Below, one piece after another: positions 22,175-31,886 of a DNA stretch of 36,089 nucleotides; within the stretch, counting starts at the first letter, position 1; every line of letters starts with the position of its first letter. A program made the position numbers and the translations under genes. Source of the DNA: a virus. A model generated the notes under the pieces. It was not told where the DNA came from. It saw nothing but the letters and a program-made list of their open reading frames with translations, and did no database searches. The DNA is taken from IMG/VR virus record IMGVR_UViG_3300031669_000115, positions 1 through 36,089 of that record. One strand, given 5' to 3'.

Positions 22175-25100
22175 ATGGCACAACCTTTCGACCCAGCTTC
22201 ATTTAAGCCGGATTTTGATCCAGAGTCGTTTACGCCTGATGCGCCTGTACAAACCAGCGCGCTCGGGGAGATCGGTCGCGGCCTGAAGCGGGGTTTAGTT
22301 GTCGGTGGCGAACAAGCCGCAGGAAAGGCATTGCAGATACTGTCTCCGGATGACAGTGCAATAAACGCTGCCGGAACGCAGATGGTGCAGAACGCGACCA
22401 ATCGCGGGGAAACTCCTGATTACACGATGCACCCTGAACAGCATGGCGCGATTGTCAATGCACTGGCGGGTGGTGCTGAAGGACTCGGTTCATTCTTGCC
22501 TACCATGGCAGTTGGTGCTGTGCAGCCCGAGATCGGCCTTGGCATGGCAGCAACGCAAATGGCGACAACTGGCGCGCAGGACACCTACGAGCGGGTCCTG
22601 AAGGCGACTGGCGACCCAGACCAAGCGAAAACCGCAGCTTTAGAGTCAGGCGCGATACAGGGTGTTGGTGGGCTAGTCGGTGGAGCACTCGTCGGGCGCG
22701 CGGCGCGCGGACTGGTTACAGGCGCTCTGTCCAAGGCTGCACCGGGTATTGAAGGTGCGATGGCGGAAGCCACGAGCAAGAACGTGTTCAAACCGGCACT
22801 GGCCAATATGGCCGAGAACGCCGTCGCGCTACCATTGACCGTCGCTGCCATGACTGCGGGGTCTGCTGCGGTTGAGAAGGCACACGGCGTAAACGTAGAC
22901 CCGATCGATGCTGCATTAGGCAGCATCCCATCTTCTTTGGGAATGGCGACGCTGCTTGGGCCGCTTTCTGTGTTCGGAGCTTACCGTGCGGCTCAGGCTC
23001 GCGATGTGGCAGCCAAGACGATCACACAACCTGTTGCCCCGGGCGCAGATGGCACTGTTGACCCAAATGCACTGACTCGCAGAAATGTTGAGGCAAGAAA
23101 GCTCTACGGCACGATCAAAGGCGCAGACCCACAGGCCGCGCAGTCATGGCTTGACTCAGCTACTCAGGCTATCGAGGCCAATCAGCCGGTGGACATCAGC
23201 AGTGCGTTCCCAGAAGCACACGCAAAGATGTTGGTAGATCAGGCGGAGGCAGCGCGGCAGCAGGTCGAACAGGCGATTCCGGCACTTCCGCACCTGCAGA
23301 ACGATACGATGTTCGTATTTCCAGATGGATCGACCGGAACACAATCGCAGATAGATGAGCATATAAACACACTGCCGGAAAGTGAGCGCGTCAGTGCTAG
23401 AGCAAATATGATGTACGGTGCGCGCGAAGCTGCGCCTGAAGACCAGACTGCACAACCAGCTGTGCCAGAAGCGCCCCCCGCAACCGCGCCCGTATCAGCG
23501 ACGCCAGAAGACACGCTGAAGGCCCAGCTGCAAGAATTTGGAGCTACGACCGTTCCTGCAGCACGTATCGCCAAACTGGCAGAAATGACGCCGGAAGAAC
23601 AGATTGCGCATCTTGACAACATGGACTTGGAAAATAGCAAGGCTGCATACGCTGAGGGACTGGCCAAGTATCACGATAGCTTGAAGCAAGGCACGCAGCT
23701 TTCAGTTCTGAACAAGCCACTACATGAAATGACTGCAGATGAGCTGGATGCAGCGTTACCAGCAGCACAAGCCAAGGATGCTCGTTTGGAGCAAGAAGCA
23801 GTTACAGCTGAGTATGGCCCGGAAGAAGCACAAAAATTTGCAGCCTTGGGAAGACGCGCGAAGGATAAGTGGTGGAACGCAAATGCGACAGAGGCTATGG
23901 ACAAACACGCATCCATGCACAGCGACAATGCTGAAAATGTAGGCAGCTACCGTGATGCGCAACATGATTTCGATCCAGAATCTGCAGCACACCTTGGGCG
24001 CAGTATTGCGATGAAGATAAAGGATTCTGACAGTCCTAATTTTGTACACTCTCCAGAATGGGTGACACTCAAGAATGCTTTTGAGTTCGCAGCCAAACAA
24101 GGCTGGTCATTTGACGATGTGATGAAAGGTGCCGGAGAAAGAGCGCATGAATGGGCTGGAAGCGACGCTGCGGAGCTATTCCCTAGACTGGAGAAATACT
24201 TTAACGGGGAAAAGAAAAATCAGAGGGCATTAAAAGGAGAATCAAATGAAGTCACCGCCAATGAAAATCAGGGGGCCGGAGCCGAACGCCCAGCGCCTGA
24301 AGCTGCCGTCAATGCCGGCGGCGCTGAACAGCCCGTTGAGAGGCCTACTGCCCAGCCTGTCGAAAAGGCCGCCGAAGCAGCCGCCAAACCAGTAGAACCT
24401 GAGATCGTATCTGTAAAGCAGATTAGAGGCACAGGAGAAACGCACGTCACAACCAGTACGGGTGACACCATCAAAATTTACAAGGACGACGCTACAGGTT
24501 CGATGGGACTCCCCGGGTGGCATTGGGACGAAAGTGGGCACAACAACCCCGGGCCAAGTCAAAGGGGCCATGTTACGACGTATTTGGCGGACACAAAAAG
24601 TGAAGCACTGAAAGAGTTAAAGGCTAGATTGCCTAGAATTCTAAAGCTCAAAGGAGTGGAACCTGTCGAAAAGGCCGCCGAAGCAGCCGCCAAACCAGTA
24701 GAACGGCGTAACCAAACGGAGCGTTCCGCGAAGTATGGTCTTGCAAAATCGCTTGCAGAGCAGGACGGAAAGATCAGTATTGGTCGTCTGCAGCGCGCGC
24801 ACTCACAGATCGGGGAGAGTGAAGCAGCGCGCCTTATAGAACAACTTAAGCAGGATGGTGTCATCGACACCGCTGTTGTAAAAGGCACGCACGCACTCTT
24901 GGAGAAGCCTGCGGAACAGGAAGTCGCACCTGAAGTTGCAAAGGCAGAACCTGTGGCCGCTAAGGCAGAACCGGAAGAAGGTATCGCACCTGAAACCGCC
25001 AAAGAAGCGTGGGACCAGATGCGCCACGACGAGTATGGCGATGCCAAGGAAATCCCGCGCTATGAGGATCTGAACGAAGCGCATCGCGATCTCTGGGACC

Positions 25101-28100
25101 AAGGCCGGCAGAGCGGCGCTGATTTCGAGGAACTTGCCAGTCGCCATCGCAACAACCAGATCGCAGAGCGCACGTCGCTGCGGATCAAGCCCGAACACAT
25201 CAAGGACGAAGACTGGGATGTGAACTTCAACGAGCGCGCCGATGGTGTTGGTGCGGCAGATGCGGCCAAGACTCAGGGGCTGTTGAAGGACGCCAAGACA
25301 CTTGGCGATGCACTGAGGATCGTGCGCGACAGTCTCGACCCGAAACTGAAGCGACTTGCAGACAAGCTGCTCTCAGATCCCAAAGCAGTTGCGGGTAAGT
25401 TCGAACTGAGTGGTCGGTCAAAGACGAATATCAACGGCAACGCTGTACTCGGAGAACACTATCGCGGGGATGTGGTATTGCATAATGGCGCGGGTGTAAC
25501 AACGCTGCTGCACGAGGCTGTCCACGCCAAGACTGCATGGGGACTTCGCAACGATGAGGTATTCAGGAATTCCGTCAAGGAACTGTATGATGCAGCGAAA
25601 GCTGCGTTTCCTAATCTCCAGTCGATATACGCCTTCAAGAATCTGGACGAGTTTCTGGCCATGGCCAATACCGATCCGAAGACTCAAGAAGCACTAGACA
25701 CTATCCCTTCTATCGGAGGCAAGTCGTTGTTCGGGCGACTGATCGATGCAGTGCGTTCGTTCTTGGGGATGCAGCCGGGACAGACTTCGCTACTGCGGGA
25801 TGTAATGAAGGTTACAGAACAAGCACCAGCGCCGCGCTACGATATCAGCCATGCGGCTGAATTGGGCGTGCAGCACTCTGAAACAACTCAGCAGGCACTC
25901 GATGCACCGAAGCAAATTCTCGACCGCGTTATTTCGGGAGTTAAAGATCAGGTTAAAAACCTGAGAACAATGCCTTCCGGCGTGCTCAAACAACTAGCCT
26001 ATGCACACACCATCAACCATCTGGCAGAAGCGTACAAATCGATAGCTCCGGGCATCGGCAAGTTCAAGGGTGCACTGGACCAAATACAAGGCACGCACAA
26101 GGCTCTGGAGATCGAGTCGGCGCTGGTCGGGCGCCAAGGCAACGAGTGGGAAGCACAGATAAAGCGCAAGCCGACCGGCTCGCAGGATGTCATGAAGCAG
26201 TCGCAACTCAGCCAAAGAGCCACACTGGACGCGATCGACCCACGCTTTGATCCGAGTAAGCCACTGGAAGGGCAGAAGTGGTACAAGGACCTTGCACGTC
26301 ATCACGCTAACGCAAAAGACTTGGCCATGGCACAGGAGTTCATGAAGGCATCGTACAAGGCAGAGAACGAGTGGGTTGCCAAGATGACACCTGCAGAACT
26401 TACTGAGTACAGGCAGAACCGCGCGAACTTGGAGAAGCTGTGGGATGAGAACGGCAGGATGCGCGCTCAGATCAAGAGCGGCACTGGTGGTAAGCCAGAG
26501 ACTATCAGTGGACAGGATGTGTTCCACCGTGAAGAGTTTCGCATGAAGCAGCTTGGACTTCGCTACAACGATGAGTCAGTCAAGACATGGTACGAGAACT
26601 TCCACGATGAAGCGTTCGGTCCGAAGGAGACTGATGTAGCCAAGATGCGCGAGCAGATCGCAGCATCCAAGAGCAAGTTCCCCGCTGTAGCCAAGGCAGA
26701 GTTGCAGCGGCTCGGAGAGTCACGCACCAACATTATGGCCTCGCCGTACTTCCACATGTTCCGGCCCGGAGATTTCTACGTCAAGTACAAGGGCAAGGAC
26801 GGCAAGACATACCTTAACTCGTTTGAGTCAGAGATGGCCGCACGGCGCGCATGGGGGGATTTAGCTGCGCAAGGCAAGGCAGCTGAAGACGGCTTCAAGG
26901 GTGGTCGCTGGGCGGACATGATGCGCGACAACGACGTGGCCAGTGCGAGCGCACTGCGAGACTTCATTAACCGTGCGACGGAGCGCGCTGAAGCCATATA
27001 CGGAGTGGGCACGCCAGAAGCCAAGTCGGAAGTCGAGAACATGCGCAACATCCTCGAACAGACAGTGCTCTCGTCGCTGACCCGAGGTAATAACCGCACG
27101 GCTTCTGCAAAACGCGTTGGCTATGAGGGCGCACTACCAGACATGCGCAGGAGCTTCGCCACACGGACGATGTACGCACACAACGCGATCGCTGTTCTGA
27201 CACACACTCGGGAAGCAAGTCAGGCGTTGCAGGATCTTGCGCAGCAAGCTAGAGACGCCGGCACGACAACGGAAGGACACCCTGCCAATCCAGAACTGCA
27301 ATCTAAGTTGCAGGTGCTGAGCGATGAGATGCGCACGAGGCAGCAACTATTTACCAAGCCGGTGAACGCCCCACTGCTGGATGCGTTGACGAACCTGAAC
27401 TACAACTTCTATTTGGGGCTGAGTCCTGCGTACTTGATCCGCAACGCGACACAGCCATGGGTGTACACGCTTCCGATGTTGGGGGGACGCTACGGCTTCA
27501 TGGACTCGGCACGCGCACTGACGCGCCACTCTGGCACGGCGATCAAGATTCTTGGTCACGTGATGAAGCAGGATTTCTTCAACCCGATTTTTGACATGTC
27601 AGGGGAGGCTATGGCCTCGCTTGGTTTGCGGCCTGACCAGATGAAGACACTTCAAGCACTGGCCGCTTCCGGTAAAGCCGATGCAACATTCGCCTATGAT
27701 ACAGGCGCTATCGCCCGAGGGCAGACAGGCAAATTAAGCCAGATGCAGAAAAAGTTTGGTGTGTTCGCCCACTATTCTGAAGTGCTGAACCGGATCGCCA
27801 CAGCTCTCGCTGCGCATGATCTTGAATTCGCACGCTCTGGCAGTCAGGAGTTGGCACAAGCGCAGGCGTTCAAGATGGTGGACGATACGCAGATGGACTA
27901 CTCGCCTACAAACAAGGCACGGATGTTGGGCAAGCACGGCGTCATGGGCAAGGCCACTCCCCTGCTGACCGCGTTCCAGCAGTTCAACTTTCAGGTTCTG
28001 GAGCTGATGTCGAGAATGACGGCCAACGCTGTCGGAAAGAACGGACCGGAAGAAGCGAACATCGCACGCAAACAAATTGCAGGGATGATGGGAACAACAG

Positions 28101-28936
28101 CCATCTTCGCCGGCACACTGGGCCTGCCCTTCGCCAACGTCATCGCAGCAGCGTGGGATAAACTTACAGGTGATGACAACAACCCTAGCGACATCAAATC
28201 CGAATACCGCACGTGGCTGTCGGAGACATTCGGACCGGAACTGGGAGAAGTTATCGCCCGGGGCGTCCCGCGCGCAATGAATTTTGACATGTCCTCCGGT
28301 GTTGGCATGCAGGATGTTCTGCCATTTTCACAGTTCTTGGCCGATAGGCGCGCATGGAAGGATCGTCTCGACACCTTGGTTGTTGGCGGGGCGGGGCCGG
28401 CTTATGGCATGCTGCAGAGTATGGCGCGCGGCGCTGATCAGATCAGCAGCGGAAATGTCTGGAAAGGTGTTGAGTCTGTCCTGCCGCACGCGCTTACCGG
28501 GGTTGCCAAGGCAGCTGAGATGCAGCAGAAGGGGCAGTTCACTGACTCCAAGGGTAACGTGCTGCCGATACAGGCAACCGGCTGGGATGAGCTGGTGCAG
28601 TCGTTTGGCTTGACCCCTGCGCACAAAGCAGAGATTCAGGAACAGTCGTTTGCCTACAAGCAACATCAGGCACTACTGAACACAACACGCGGCAAGTTGA
28701 TGCAGGACGCTCAGGAGGCTCGCGGAACGGCAGACATGCCTGCAGCTATTCAAAAGATACAAGCGTGGAACCAAGCGCATCCTGACATGCCTGTACGCAA
28801 CCTGAACAGCGCCGCCCGGGCACAGGCGCAGAAGTATCAAATGGCTAAACAGTCAGGCACAGGTATGCTAGTATCTCGGCGTGCGCTGCTTGGATTGAAC
28901 GGATATAGCTTCGCCAACGAAGGCGAACTTCAATAA
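22175..28936 (+). CDS. Giant polyvalent/ejection protein, 2253 aa
   Basis: A multidomain protein of the large polyvalent phage type, probably packaged and injected with the DNA. Seen: Gly/Ala-rich hydrophobic helices at about 85-275 that could insert in membranes; a helical domain near 540-670; a small domain at about 742-829 bracketed by a perfect 43-bp repeat; an FtsK-gamma-like winged helix at about 850-910; a zinc-peptidase motif H1113-E-A-V-H1117 with a candidate third ligand E1159 (NLDEFLA); long helical segments; and a C-terminal part with NFYLGLSPAYLIRNATQ, TPLLTAFQQFNFQ and a hydrophobic stretch near 1970. Only 2 nt follow the previous stop. No frameshift seen across 6.7 kb. Confidence 0.85.
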   Translation: MAQPFDPASFKPDFDPESFTPDAPVQTSALGEIGRGLKRGLVVGGEQAAGKALQILSPDDSAINAAGTQMVQNATNRGETPDYTMHPEQHGAIVNALAGGAEGLGSFLPTMAVGAVQPEIGLGMAATQMATTGAQDTYERVLKATGDPDQAKTAALESGAIQGVGGLVGGALVGRAARGLVTGALSKAAPGIEGAMAEATSKNVFKPALANMAENAVALPLTVAAMTAGSAAVEKAHGVNVDPIDAALGSIPSSLGMATLLGPLSVFGAYRAAQARDVAAKTITQPVAPGADGTVDPNALTRRNVEARKLYGTIKGADPQAAQSWLDSATQAIEANQPVDISSAFPEAHAKMLVDQAEAARQQVEQAIPALPHLQNDTMFVFPDGSTGTQSQIDEHINTLPESERVSARANMMYGAREAAPEDQTAQPAVPEAPPATAPVSATPEDTLKAQLQEFGATTVPAARIAKLAEMTPEEQIAHLDNMDLENSKAAYAEGLAKYHDSLKQGTQLSVLNKPLHEMTADELDAALPAAQAKDARLEQEAVTAEYGPEEAQKFAALGRRAKDKWWNANATEAMDKHASMHSDNAENVGSYRDAQHDFDPESAAHLGRSIAMKIKDSDSPNFVHSPEWVTLKNAFEFAAKQGWSFDDVMKGAGERAHEWAGSDAAELFPRLEKYFNGEKKNQRALKGESNEVTANENQGAGAERPAPEAAVNAGGAEQPVERPTAQPVEKAAEAAAKPVEPEIVSVKQIRGTGETHVTTSTGDTIKIYKDDATGSMGLPGWHWDESGHNNPGPSQRGHVTTYLADTKSEALKELKARLPRILKLKGVEPVEKAAEAAAKPVERRNQTERSAKYGLAKSLAEQDGKISIGRLQRAHSQIGESEAARLIEQLKQDGVIDTAVVKGTHALLEKPAEQEVAPEVAKAEPVAAKAEPEEGIAPETAKEAWDQMRHDEYGDAKEIPRYEDLNEAHRDLWDQGRQSGADFEELASRHRNNQIAERTSLRIKPEHIKDEDWDVNFNERADGVGAADAAKTQGLLKDAKTLGDALRIVRDSLDPKLKRLADKLLSDPKAVAGKFELSGRSKTNINGNAVLGEHYRGDVVLHNGAGVTTLLHEAVHAKTAWGLRNDEVFRNSVKELYDAAKAAFPNLQSIYAFKNLDEFLAMANTDPKTQEALDTIPSIGGKSLFGRLIDAVRSFLGMQPGQTSLLRDVMKVTEQAPAPRYDISHAAELGVQHSETTQQALDAPKQILDRVISGVKDQVKNLRTMPSGVLKQLAYAHTINHLAEAYKSIAPGIGKFKGALDQIQGTHKALEIESALVGRQGNEWEAQIKRKPTGSQDVMKQSQLSQRATLDAIDPRFDPSKPLEGQKWYKDLARHHANAKDLAMAQEFMKASYKAENEWVAKMTPAELTEYRQNRANLEKLWDENGRMRAQIKSGTGGKPETISGQDVFHREEFRMKQLGLRYNDESVKTWYENFHDEAFGPKETDVAKMREQIAASKSKFPAVAKAELQRLGESRTNIMASPYFHMFRPGDFYVKYKGKDGKTYLNSFESEMAARRAWGDLAAQGKAAEDGFKGGRWADMMRDNDVASASALRDFINRATERAEAIYGVGTPEAKSEVENMRNILEQTVLSSLTRGNNRTASAKRVGYEGALPDMRRSFATRTMYAHNAIAVLTHTREASQALQDLAQQARDAGTTTEGHPANPELQSKLQVLSDEMRTRQQLFTKPVNAPLLDALTNLNYNFYLGLSPAYLIRNATQPWVYTLPMLGGRYGFMDSARALTRHSGTAIKILGHVMKQDFFNPIFDMSGEAMASLGLRPDQMKTLQALAASGKADATFAYDTGAIARGQTGKLSQMQKKFGVFAHYSEVLNRIATALAAHDLEFARSGSQELAQAQAFKMVDDTQMDYSPTNKARMLGKHGVMGKATPLLTAFQQFNFQVLELMSRMTANAVGKNGPEEANIARKQIAGMMGTTAIFAGTLGLPFANVIAAAWDKLTGDDNNPSDIKSEYRTWLSETFGPELGEVIARGVPRAMNFDMSSGVGMQDVLPFSQFLADRRAWKDRLDTLVVGGAGPAYGMLQSMARGADQISSGNVWKGVESVLPHALTGVAKAAEMQQKGQFTDSKGNVLPIQATGWDELVQSFGLTPAHKAEIQEQSFAYKQHQALLNTTRGKLMQDAQEARGTADMPAAIQKIQAWNQAHPDMPVRNLNSAARAQAQKYQMAKQSGTGMLVSRRALLGLNGYSFANEGELQ
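24356..24704 (+). repeat. 43-bp perfect direct repeat within the giant gene
   Basis: The same 43 bases occur at 24356-24398 and 24662-24704, exactly 306 bp (102 codons) apart and in frame, encoding PVEKAAEAAAKPVE twice. Between them lies a small domain (VSVKQIRGTGETHV...GHVTTYLADTKSEALKELKARL). Perfect identity, codon for codon, indicates a recent duplication or an insertion mediated by the repeat. Confidence 0.95.
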
Positions 28937-28946
28937 GGACACGACT

Positions 28947-29705
28947 ATGGGCACCGATCTGGTAATTCAGCAAGGCAAGACATTTTCGCAGGTGCTCCGC
29001 TGGGAGACCGCGCCGGTCATCTACAAAGCCATCACGGCACTTACTCAGGCCGCACCTGCCAAAATAACTGCTGTCGGGCATGGCGTGCCGAGCGGTTGGC
29101 GCATCGCAGTTGTATCAGTGAAGGGCATGACTCAGATCAACTCCAAGAACACGCCGCCGCGCTCTACCGACTATCACGCTGCAACGGTTGTGGATGTGGA
29201 CAACATATCGCTTAATGACACGAACTCAGCTGACTACAGTACCTACACGAGCGGCGGGTATGTGATGTACAACACGCCGGCCAATCTTACAGGGTTCACC
29301 GCACGCATGACGATCAAGGATCAGATCGCGGCACCTAACTTGCTGATCTGTACGACTGCAGGGACATCAGGACTTGTGCTGCCCACGGCAGCTGGTGCCG
29401 ACGGAACGGCTGTTTGGGAAGTTGCCCCTGCTGGATCGGTGCGGTCTGTCACATGGTCTGCCAGCACCGCGTTTGCCCTGAATGACGTGATCGACACTCA
29501 CGAGTTGCTACGTCTTGACACAACGAACTTGCGCATCGTGATTGACACGGTGAACTACACGATAACGCTCACCATCGATGCTGTGACAACCGCTGAAATA
29601 TCTTGGGACACTGGCGTGTACGACCTTGAGTTGGTGTCGTCCGGCGGAGTGGTCACAGGTCTGATGAGCGGTGGAATATCTGTTGTAGATGAAGTAACTA
29701 CGTAA
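28947..29705 (+). CDS. Phage structural protein near fibre genes, 252 aa
   Basis: The pattern DLVIQQGKTFSQVLRWETAP, GHGVPSGWRIAVVSVKGMTQIN, TSGGYVMYNTPANLTGFTARM and the late ISWDTGVYDLELVSSGGVVTGLMSG, ending EVTT, is one I know from many podophage and siphophage genomes just upstream of tail-fibre genes. It is strand-rich and probably a virion protein that attaches or assembles the fibre. AAGGA precedes ATG 28947. Its exact role is not established. Confidence 0.75.
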   Translation: MGTDLVIQQGKTFSQVLRWETAPVIYKAITALTQAAPAKITAVGHGVPSGWRIAVVSVKGMTQINSKNTPPRSTDYHAATVVDVDNISLNDTNSADYSTYTSGGYVMYNTPANLTGFTARMTIKDQIAAPNLLICTTAGTSGLVLPTAAGADGTAVWEVAPAGSVRSVTWSASTAFALNDVIDTHELLRLDTTNLRIVIDTVNYTITLTIDAVTTAEISWDTGVYDLELVSSGGVVTGLMSGGISVVDEVTT

Positions 29706-29718
29706 GCACGGAACTGCT

Positions 29719-31197
29719 ATGGTCGATCAAGTTGTCATCACTGAAGCACCTACGACGGCTGTTGTCGAAACGACGGATGTGTTCGTTGTCGCGCCAAAGA
29801 CAGATATTCAAGTTGTCACAACAACTCAAGACAAAGTTGCGGTTGTTCAGACTAACAGCATCGACGTTGCGACCGTAGAAAAAGATTCTGCAATTATCGT
29901 TGAGTCGAAAGATATCGTGATAGTCAACAACACTGTTGGGCAGCAAGGACCGACCGGCCCGACCGGTGCCGCTGGAGCACAAGGCGTTCCCGGTGTGCCG
30001 ATCTTTCTCGTGGCGGAAGAAGGCGAGCAGGGCGACATGGGGCCGCAAGGTGTCAAGGGCGACATGGGGCCGCAAGGTGTCAAGGGAGCTACAGGAACGA
30101 CTGGTGTGGCAGGAACTAACGGGGTGGACGGAGCACAAGGCGTTCCCGGTGTGCCGATCTTTCTCGTGGCGGAAGAAGGCGAGCAGGGCGACATGGGGCC
30201 GCAAGGTGTCAAGGGAGATACGGGTGCGACCGGAGTAGCAGGCACGAACGGTATAGATGGTGCACAAGGCGTTTCCGGTGTGCCGATCTTTCTCGTGGCG
30301 GAAGAAGGCGAGCAGGGCGACATGGGGCCGCAAGGTGTCAAGGGCGATACAGGTGCGACCGGAGCAGCAGGAACGACTGGTGTGGCAGGAACTAACGGGG
30401 TGGACGGAGCACAAGGCGTTTCCGGTGTGCCGATCTTTCTCGTGGCGGAAGAAGGCGAGCAGGGCGACATGGGGCCTCAAGGTGTCAAGGGCGATACTGG
30501 AGCAACTGGAGCAACTGGAGCTACAGGAACGACTGGTGTGGCAGGAACTAACGGGGTGGACGGAGCGCAGGGTGTTCCCGGTGTGCCGTTATTCCTTACT
30601 GCAGAGGATGGAGAGGAAGGACCTATGGGTCCGCCCGGGACAGGCAGTGGGAGCAGCGGAGTAGGCACCTACTTTGACCCAGTGACTTGGGATGGCGTAA
30701 ACGACCGTGTATTAGGTGTAGGTCAGCACACCTCGGACTCATTCACCGCTCAAACCTCCATGCCTCTGCACATAGCTTGTGGTGATGGGCAGATTTATGA
30801 GATTGAAATAGTAGGAAGTTTCGCAGCGGCGGCAGCCGGAGCGCAGACACTGATTCAACCTAACAATGCTGTTCCAACAACAAATAGCTTTGATATAAGC
30901 CACATTAAGGTTAGTGGGACGACAGTTTCTGGAAACACTCTCACCGCCTCTGCAGATGGAGGATTTGTTATTGGGTACTCTAGTAGCGTGCTTAATTGCA
31001 AATGCTGCGTATTCACCTCGACCTTAACGAAAGCAGTTGAGACACTAAACAGTAAATGTTGGGACACTACCAACGGGAGGCGTTTATTTATACTAAATTC
31101 AGAATGGCTAGACACCACAACACTCTGGTCATCCCTCGGAACAATAACAATGCCGAATGCGTGGACAGGGACTATTACAGTGCGGAGGGTAGCTTAA
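29719..31197 (+). CDS. Collagen-like tail fibre protein
   Basis: The 492-aa protein has a Thr/Val-rich N-terminus (1-73), then about 230 residues of Gly-X-Y triplets (QGPTGPTGAAGAQG, GDMGPQGVKGD, GATGATGATG) interrupted five times by the conserved VPIFLVAEEGEQ block, and a globular C-terminal head (about 315-492) with three Cys near residue 420 (CKCC). Collagen-like stems form trimeric shafts in phage fibres, so the C-terminal domain is the likely receptor-binding tip. Four 86-bp DNA repeats lie under the stem. The stop overlaps the next start (TAATG). Confidence 0.88.
   Translation: MVDQVVITEAPTTAVVETTDVFVVAPKTDIQVVTTTQDKVAVVQTNSIDVATVEKDSAIIVESKDIVIVNNTVGQQGPTGPTGAAGAQGVPGVPIFLVAEEGEQGDMGPQGVKGDMGPQGVKGATGTTGVAGTNGVDGAQGVPGVPIFLVAEEGEQGDMGPQGVKGDTGATGVAGTNGIDGAQGVSGVPIFLVAEEGEQGDMGPQGVKGDTGATGAAGTTGVAGTNGVDGAQGVSGVPIFLVAEEGEQGDMGPQGVKGDTGATGATGATGTTGVAGTNGVDGAQGVPGVPLFLTAEDGEEGPMGPPGTGSGSSGVGTYFDPVTWDGVNDRVLGVGQHTSDSFTAQTSMPLHIACGDGQIYEIEIVGSFAAAAAGAQTLIQPNNAVPTTNSFDISHIKVSGTTVSGNTLTASADGGFVIGYSSSVLNCKCCVFTSTLTKAVETLNSKCWDTTNGRRLFILNSEWLDTTTLWSSLGTITMPNAWTGTITVRRVA
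29974..30491 (+). repeat. Four 86-bp repeats in the collagen-like stem
   Basis: Units lie at 29974-30059, 30130-30215, 30259-30344 and 30406-30491. The first two are identical over 86 bp and the others differ at a few positions; a fifth, degenerate copy starts near 30562. Spacings (156, 129, 147 bp) are all multiples of three. A 27-bp tandem duplication (30033-30086) lies at the end of unit one. Confidence 0.92.
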
Positions 31198-31493
31198 TGA
31201 AATCCCTACTCTACCCACTCTACGCAGCAGCAAGTTGGGCAATGACCATCTTCGCTATTATTTTGTCCCCACTAATCGCACTATTCGTAGACGCGCAAGG
31301 AAACTTGCCGAAGTATCTTAGCTGGTTTCAAACACCCGACGCTCCATGTTGGGGTGCACCTTTCTGGAAGCAGAAGAATTCGACTTACAGCACATACGCG
31401 CTCTGTGTGACTTGGCTCACCACTCAGGCTGCACACAATTTAGTTGATTCTATAGGGAAAAGAAGGTATCGTTTCGGAAGTCTAACGCATTAA
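31197..31493 (+). CDS. Small membrane protein, DUF7338-like
   Basis: ATG 31197 overlaps the stop of the fibre gene (TAATG); the frame is open upstream but that part only shadows the fibre. The 98-aa product has an N-terminal hydrophobic helix (about residues 8-32, AAASWAMTIFAIILSPLIALF) followed by NLPKYLSWFQTPDAP, which matches my memory of the phage DUF7338 pattern (LPxxLSWFQTPDNP). After that the family-like features fade, so the C-terminus may be degenerate. Role unknown. Confidence 0.65.
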   Translation: MKSLLYPLYAAASWAMTIFAIILSPLIALFVDAQGNLPKYLSWFQTPDAPCWGAPFWKQKNSTYSTYALCVTWLTTQAAHNLVDSIGKRRYRFGSLTH

Positions 31494-31503
31494 GGAGGTC
31501 ATC

Positions 31504-31872
31504 ATGGCGTCGAATAAGTCATTTCGTTTTGGTCCGGCAGCAATCGCTGCGACTGTCGCGAACATTCTCAACTGCAATGTCACATCCCTGTCAGGCCCTG
31601 TTGGGTTCACGATGTCCCAACCATATCTTCTGTTGCGCCACATCCGCATCGTGAATACCACGGCGGGCGCGCTTACTTTCACCGGCTACATCGGAGCCAC
31701 AGGCGCTTCAGCAGCAGGAACTGAATTTCTCGGCAAGGGCTTGTCGGTTGCTGCAAACTCTTACGTCGATTGGTACGGTGCACTGCGACTGGACGTTGCA
31801 GACTTCCTGACTGGAGTAGGCAGCGCCACTGGGCTGACCATCGAAGGCGAAGGCGAGATCGGCGTAGCATAA
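31504..31872 (+). CDS. Small phage structural protein, 122 aa
   Basis: Strong AAGGAGGT precedes ATG 31504. The sequence SNKSFRFGPAAIAATVANILN, then SLSGPVGFTMSQPYLLLRHIRIVN, GATGASAAGTEFLGKG and YVDWYGALRLDVADFLTGV is a recurring phage virion pattern with a jelly-roll-like strand content. It commonly lies between fibre and lysis genes. It may be a decoration or fibre-associated protein; the exact role is unknown. Confidence 0.75.
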   Translation: MASNKSFRFGPAAIAATVANILNCNVTSLSGPVGFTMSQPYLLLRHIRIVNTTAGALTFTGYIGATGASAAGTEFLGKGLSVAANSYVDWYGALRLDVADFLTGVGSATGLTIEGEGEIGVA

Positions 31873-31886
31873 TTTAAGGTTATCCC

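Noticed and set aside
31056-31196. N-terminal extension of the small membrane protein
   Set aside because: It shadows the fibre C-terminus; the TAATG overlap and hydrophobic start fit ATG 31197.
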